Origin: Hemibagrus wyckioides
Taxonomy: Eukaryota; Chordata; Actinopteri; Siluriformes; Bagridae
Direction: 5' to 3'
NCBI RefSeq assembly: GCF_019097595.1
Contig: NC_080715.1
Coordinates: forward strand, 6,834,073-6,898,072
Length of the DNA: 64,000 nt
The DNA is not shown here. The text below holds more notes on this DNA, generated by a model. It ran no database searches. It worked only from the letters and a program-made list of their open reading frames with translations, and was not told where the DNA came from. The stretch's first letter is position 1.

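Larger units (their letters stand above)
46297..63842 (-). repeat. ttn: Titin D-zone: six 7-domain super-repeats (A1-A42)
   Basis: Each copy reads Ig-Fn-Fn-Ig-Fn-Fn-Fn. Spans: D1 60798-63842; D2 57935-60715; D3 54648-57782; D4 51446-54523; D5 about 48475-51349; D6 46297 to about 48474. All 42 positions are filled with the expected class, which equals the human D-zone. The zone holds three of the four split domains and the loop-inserted Ig A4. Confidence 0.92.

Noticed and set aside
63017..63265. Plus-strand frame next to exons A2-A3
   Set aside because: Mostly intron plus antisense of exon A2; no recognisable domain.
2856..63842. Regular spacing of similar short motifs (CCACCATC on the plus strand) resembling a dispersed repeat or CRISPR-like array
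   Set aside because: They are the reverse complement of codons for the DGG turn of each Fn3 domain, inside coding sequence.

Overview
The window is one gene, read entirely on the minus strand: the A-band part of titin (connectin, ttn) from a bony fish, most likely a teleost. I resolve 89 exons. All but two of the introns I marked are under 600 bp, and coding sequence fills most of the 64 kb. The teleost call rests on the short AT-rich introns, a hAT transposon with TAGGGATG ends, a tRNA-derived SINE and TCTA/TA microsatellites. I cannot tell which teleost titin paralogue (ttna/ttn.1 or ttnb/ttn.2) this is.

Layout in transcription order runs from the right edge to the left. At 63938-64000 is the end of one Fn3 domain of the I/A junction. 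At 46297-63842 is the D-zone: six 7-domain super-repeats, each Ig-Fn-Fn-Ig-Fn-Fn-Fn (A1-A42). At 2856-45983 is the C-zone: eleven 11-domain super-repeats, each Ig-Fn-Fn-Ig-Fn-Fn-Fn-Ig-Fn-Fn-Fn (A43-A163). At 441-2759 is the P-zone Ig-Ig-Fn-Fn-Ig-Ig-Fn (A164-A170). The titin kinase domain then starts at about 345 and runs off the left edge. The count from the first D-zone Ig to the kinase is exactly 170 domains, which matches the human A1-A170 numbering, so domain names below follow that count.

The centre of the window is a single 17,142-bp exon (18779-35920) that encodes 58 domains, A64-A121, including five whole super-repeats of about 3.24-3.28 kb each. It is the counterpart of the roughly 17.1-kb human exon, the longest known human exon. 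Nearly every other exon holds one or two domains, is bounded by phase-1 introns and is a multiple of three long. Four domains (A12, A15, A21, A59) are split by an internal intron. Three loops carry unusual insertions (A4, A45, A86), and Ig A123 lacks the core tryptophan.

Functionally, the D- and C-zones lie along the thick filament as the molecular ruler that binds myosin and, in the C-zone, MyBP-C. A168-A170 next to the kinase is the MuRF docking region at the edge of the M-band. Introns hold a 984-bp internally deleted hAT element with an 8-bp target duplication (37731-38730), a SINE, a probable LINE 3' tail and simple repeats. I found no other gene and no non-coding RNA.
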